A stretch of 7,896 bases of DNA from Chloroflexi bacterium RBG_13_53_26 (lineage in GTDB: Bacteria; Chloroflexota; Dehalococcoidia; UBA2247; RBG-13-53-26), in contig MGMW01000074.1 of NCBI GenBank assembly GCA_001795035.1, forward strand, positions 1 through 7,896, in the 5' to 3' direction. The notes under the pieces are model-generated. The model was not told the DNA's origin and searched no databases. It saw only the letters and a list, made by a program, of their open reading frames with translations. The position numbers were made by a program, and so were the translations under genes. Position 1 is the stretch's first letter; every line of letters begins with the position of its first letter. Positions 5,896-7,896 of the stretch are shown here, piece after piece.

Positions 5896-5960
5896 CTCTG
5901 CCTCCTTCTCTGGAGTAATATCGACCCATGGATATTGCCGATGTGGACTTCTTGTCCCCT

Positions 5961-5990
5961 ATATTACCTTGTCAGGCAAGATATTGGAAA
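5961..5990 (-). promoter_or_regulatory. Possible promoter of the minus-strand dehydratase-like operon
   Basis: Read on the minus strand, TTTCCA (5990-5985, 4 of 6 to consensus) and TAATAT (5966-5961, a good -10) are 18 bp apart. Transcription would begin near 5954, giving a leader of about 60 nt before GTG 5895. The position is sensible but the -35 element is weak. Confidence 0.3.
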
Positions 5991-6070
5991 CCCTTCCTAC
6001 AGTCTGCACCCATCGGGGCATGCCAACCTGGATAGCTCCCCCAAGGCGCGAGGTTGACATCGTTTGATCT

Positions 6071-6097
6071 CTGTGATATTGTCCACAGCGATCACAG
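6071..6097. promoter_or_regulatory. Perfect 7+7 bp inverted repeat, candidate operator
   Basis: CTGTGAT (6071-6077) and ATCACAG (6091-6097) are exact inverted copies around 13 bp. A further CACAG half (6084-6088) sits inside the spacer. The half-site TGTGA/TCACA resembles CRP/FNR-type halves, but the spacing here (15 bp between TGTGA and TCACA) is too wide for a normal 6-bp CRP-type site. It could serve another dimeric regulator controlling one or both divergent units. Confidence 0.4.
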
Positions 6098-6243
6098 CCC
6101 TGGCATATCTCCTGAACCTGACACAGATCCTGATTTAGGGCGGCACAATCGACTCTGGCTCATGTCAGTGTGCTTCAGTCCAGAGCATAACACAGCAAGG
6201 CACGAAATCAGCAAGGCCCACCCAGCCTGAGAGGAGGACAGAC

Positions 6244-6360
6244 GTGGATCGCTCGTCAACCAAGAAATCGACTGATCAGTCATCTACCAAGAACAACCCA
6301 GGACAGGCAGCCACTGGGGCTGGGCAAGCCCTGGAAAGCGAAAGGGAAAGAGGAACCTGA
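6244..6360 (+). CDS. Possible small ORF with strong SD (38 aa), unrecognised; perhaps frameshifted
   Basis: A GTG at 6244 follows GAGGAGG (6231-6237) with 6-nt spacing, as good a ribosome site as those of the confident genes. The 38-aa product begins MDRSSTKKSTDQ, is rich in Ser, Thr, Gln and Lys, and ends at TGA 6358-6360. It matches no family I know. The +1 frame is open across the same region and continues past this stop to a TGA at 6425-6427. It reads EEPDLLVEETRAAIRRARES, a plausible amphipathic helix. A single-base indel near 6340-6355 would therefore give a product of about 60 aa. It lies 114 bp before the FAD oxidoreductase and could be its leader gene. It may also be non-coding. Confidence 0.3.
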   Translation: MDRSSTKKSTDQSSTKNNPGQAATGAGQALESERERGT

Positions 6361-6474
6361 TTTGCTGGTCGAGGAGACACGTGCTGCAATCAGGAGAGCG
6401 CGAGAGTCGTTCAAGCCTTCAGAGTGACAATCCTTGTATCGACTGTGCGGTAACACTCGCAGAGGGGGAGAGGA

Positions 6475-7896
6475 ATGGCGACAGAAGAGAGATATGACTT
6501 CGTGATCGTAGGGGCTGGCCCGAATGGAGTCACCCTGGCAGCCTATCTGGCCAAATCCGGAGCCAGCGTCTGTGTGCTGGAAGAGAGACCCGAAGCCGGT
6601 GGTGCGTGTGAGAACACCGAGCCAATAGCCGGCGTAAGAATCAACCCACACGCTATTATGCTTTATGGCGCACCGGCGCCCGGTTTTGAGCAGCTCGAGC
6701 TGTGGAAGTACGGCTGGCGTTGTGGCGCCAATGGGATGGACGATATCATGGCGCTACATGGGATAGGCGTCACCACTACAGGTGGAATGTCGCCAATCAC
6801 TGAAAAAGATGGGCTTGGCTATGCCAAGCTGAGCGGATTGCTCACCCAGCCCCCATTCATCAGGGAGCTGCTGCAGGCCACTTTCTGGTGCCCACCACAT
6901 CCCCCTGAGGTCGAAGTCACGGCCGAGAATATCCCCTATATGCAGGTCTACAAGAAGTACCAGCCGGATGTGTGGACTGAAGAGCTGCTGGATATGGACA
7001 TGTTTGACCTAATGGACGAATACCTTGATTCTGAACCTTTCAAGGTGCAGCAGTCAGTGATCTCCTGGTACTCAGGCGCCGCCGGCCACTGGCGGGGGGT
7101 GGCCATTCCAGCCTGGTGCTGCAACATAACCCTGGTGGTATACGGCGGCATGAAGGTGCCACGCGGTGGCATGCATGACTACTTTCACTGCGTTATGCGC
7201 TGTGCCATAGCCCATGGGGCTGTGATACGCACCTGCTGCCCTGTCGAGGAGATAATGCTCAACGATGGCGTTGCTGTCGGGGTGAGGCTGAGAGATACGG
7301 CCGCCAGAGGGGAGAAGAGGATCTGGGCCAGGAAGGCAGTGATCAGCGGGGTCGATGTCAGGCAGACCTTCAACAAGCTTGTCGGGCCGAGTCATGTTGA
7401 TCGCGCACTGCTGCAGAAGGTGAATGACATCAGTCTCAAAGGAGGCAGCATCTTCAACTTCCACTTCTACACTCGTGAGAAGCTGCGCGCCAAGCCGAAG
7501 TTCGGACAGTTCATAGCGGGACCATACCCACTCGACTCACGTGACATATACTACGATCATGTAGCCGATGTGGACGGTCGGAAAGGCAACCCTACTGTAC
7601 CGCCCGAGAGAGCTCTGTGGCTTTCGACTCCCTATGAAAGATTTGAGCCTACCGACAGGCAGGTCACCCGCCCCGAGGGCCACATCATGTCCCCGGTATA
7701 CTTCCTGGTGCCGCCACCGGAGTACCATGTGGATGGGCCCGATGCCATCAACAAAATCAAGGACCAGATGAACCGGTACATCACTGAGTCCATGAGCAAT
7801 GTATACGACAACCTCAACTCGGACAACATAATCCACGTGTGGACCAACAGCCCGTACGATTCTGAGTTCCGCAACACAGGTCTCATCGGCGGCACC
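6475..7896 (+). CDS. Phytoene-desaturase-like NAD(P)/FAD-dependent oxidoreductase (3' truncated by window)
   Basis: The frame is open for 474 codons from ATG 6475 to the last base; no stop is present in the window. The N-terminus is a classical FAD-binding Rossmann unit: FVIVGAGPNGVTLAAYLA with G13-x-G15-x2-G18, acidic E36 at the end of the second strand, and G42-G43 in RPEAGGAC. A second family block, VPRGGMHDYF (228-237), followed by a helix, HGAVIRTCCPVEEI and a 'GVxVGVRLRD' strand, is the usual 'P.GG...l...l....G..i.....V..I' segment of COG1233 (phytoene desaturase / amine-oxidase-like) enzymes. Family members are about 500-550 aa, so only the end is missing. They oxidise, isomerise or saturate C-C bonds in carotenoids, retinol or other lipophilic substrates; the substrate here cannot be assigned. 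Ten cysteines lie in the first 255 residues, including CC pairs at 215-216 and 254-255. The SD is the G-rich GGGGAGAGG just upstream (6465-6473). Confidence 0.9.
   Translation, partial: MATEERYDFVIVGAGPNGVTLAAYLAKSGASVCVLEERPEAGGACENTEPIAGVRINPHAIMLYGAPAPGFEQLELWKYGWRCGANGMDDIMALHGIGVTTTGGMSPITEKDGLGYAKLSGLLTQPPFIRELLQATFWCPPHPPEVEVTAENIPYMQVYKKYQPDVWTEELLDMDMFDLMDEYLDSEPFKVQQSVISWYSGAAGHWRGVAIPAWCCNITLVVYGGMKVPRGGMHDYFHCVMRCAIAHGAVIRTCCPVEEIMLNDGVAVGVRLRDTAARGEKRIWARKAVISGVDVRQTFNKLVGPSHVDRALLQKVNDISLKGGSIFNFHFYTREKLRAKPKFGQFIAGPYPLDSRDIYYDHVADVDGRKGNPTVPPERALWLSTPYERFEPTDRQVTRPEGHIMSPVYFLVPPPEYHVDGPDAINKIKDQMNRYITESMSNVYDNLNSDNIIHVWTNSPYDSEFRNTGLIGGT

Larger units (their letters stand above)
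5896..6243. other. Divergent intergenic control region
   Basis: There is no gene that I can support here. It separates the minus-strand dehydratase-like operon from the plus-strand FAD oxidoreductase unit. It holds the SD of the smaller-subunit gene (5908-5901), a possible minus-strand promoter, the CTGTGAT/ATCACAG inverted repeat at 6071-6097, and a 6-bp inverted repeat CTCTGG (6153-6158) / CCAGAG (6180-6185). Confidence 0.6.

Noticed and set aside
6071..6097. CRP/FNR-type binding site
   Set aside because: The half-sites TGTGA and TCACA are present but 15 bp apart instead of about 6, so the dyad is reported only as an unassigned operator candidate.
6280..6651. 123-aa minus-strand open frame spanning the start of the FAD oxidoreductase
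   Set aside because: It overlaps the conserved Rossmann segment on the other strand and has no recognisable domain.
7072..7464. 130-aa minus-strand open frame
   Set aside because: It is antisense to the FAD oxidoreductase, whose frame has the clear family motifs.

Overview
The window looks like chromosomal DNA of a strictly anaerobic bacterium of medium GC content. The lineage is inferred only from gene content. A tungsten/molybdopterin aldehyde ferredoxin oxidoreductase (AOR) family enzyme, a 2-hydroxyacyl-CoA dehydratase / benzoyl-CoA reductase type subunit pair, and small CxxC-x17-CxxC zinc-ribbon and DUF2934 proteins fit anaerobic Chloroflexota (Dehalococcoidia-like) or Desulfobacterota-like organisms. 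No rRNA, tRNA, CRISPR array or insertion sequence was seen.

Layout. Bases 1-366 hold no convincing complete gene; a short minus-strand open frame at the left edge may be the start of a gene leaving the window. Bases 367-1289 carry three small plus-strand genes, each with its own Shine-Dalgarno: a double zinc-ribbon protein, a DUF2934 protein and a dodecin. They end at a clear intrinsic terminator (1328-1360). Bases 1441-3366 encode a full-length AOR-family oxidoreductase. It converges on a two-gene minus-strand operon (5895-4747 and 4744-3443, 2-nt gap) encoding two different subunits of the 2-hydroxyacyl-CoA dehydratase / benzoyl-CoA reductase family. The 76-bp convergent gap holds two hairpins, one after each stop codon. 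A divergent control region of about 580 bp follows, with a 7+7 bp inverted repeat, a possible minus-strand promoter and a possible 38-aa ORF with a strong SD. From 6475 to the right edge runs a phytoene-desaturase-like FAD oxidoreductase, open to the last base and therefore truncated.

Working together. The AOR-like enzyme, the dehydratase/reductase-like pair and the FAD oxidoreductase are all redox enzymes that fit low-potential anaerobic carboxylic-acid or acyl-CoA metabolism. Grouping them into one pathway is inference from proximity, because they lie in three transcription units. The gene order and sizes of the pair resemble bcrC-bcrB of class I benzoyl-CoA reductase, but no ATPase activator is encoded in the window.

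Most notable points: (i) the larger subunit has His380 where relatives usually have the third [4Fe-4S]-ligating Cys; (ii) the dodecin lacks both the flavin-stacking Trp and the flavin-contacting Gln and resembles the Trp-less 'calcium dodecin' type; (iii) mutually exclusive hairpins precede the dodecin; (iv) the divergent region contains a possible frameshifted small gene.
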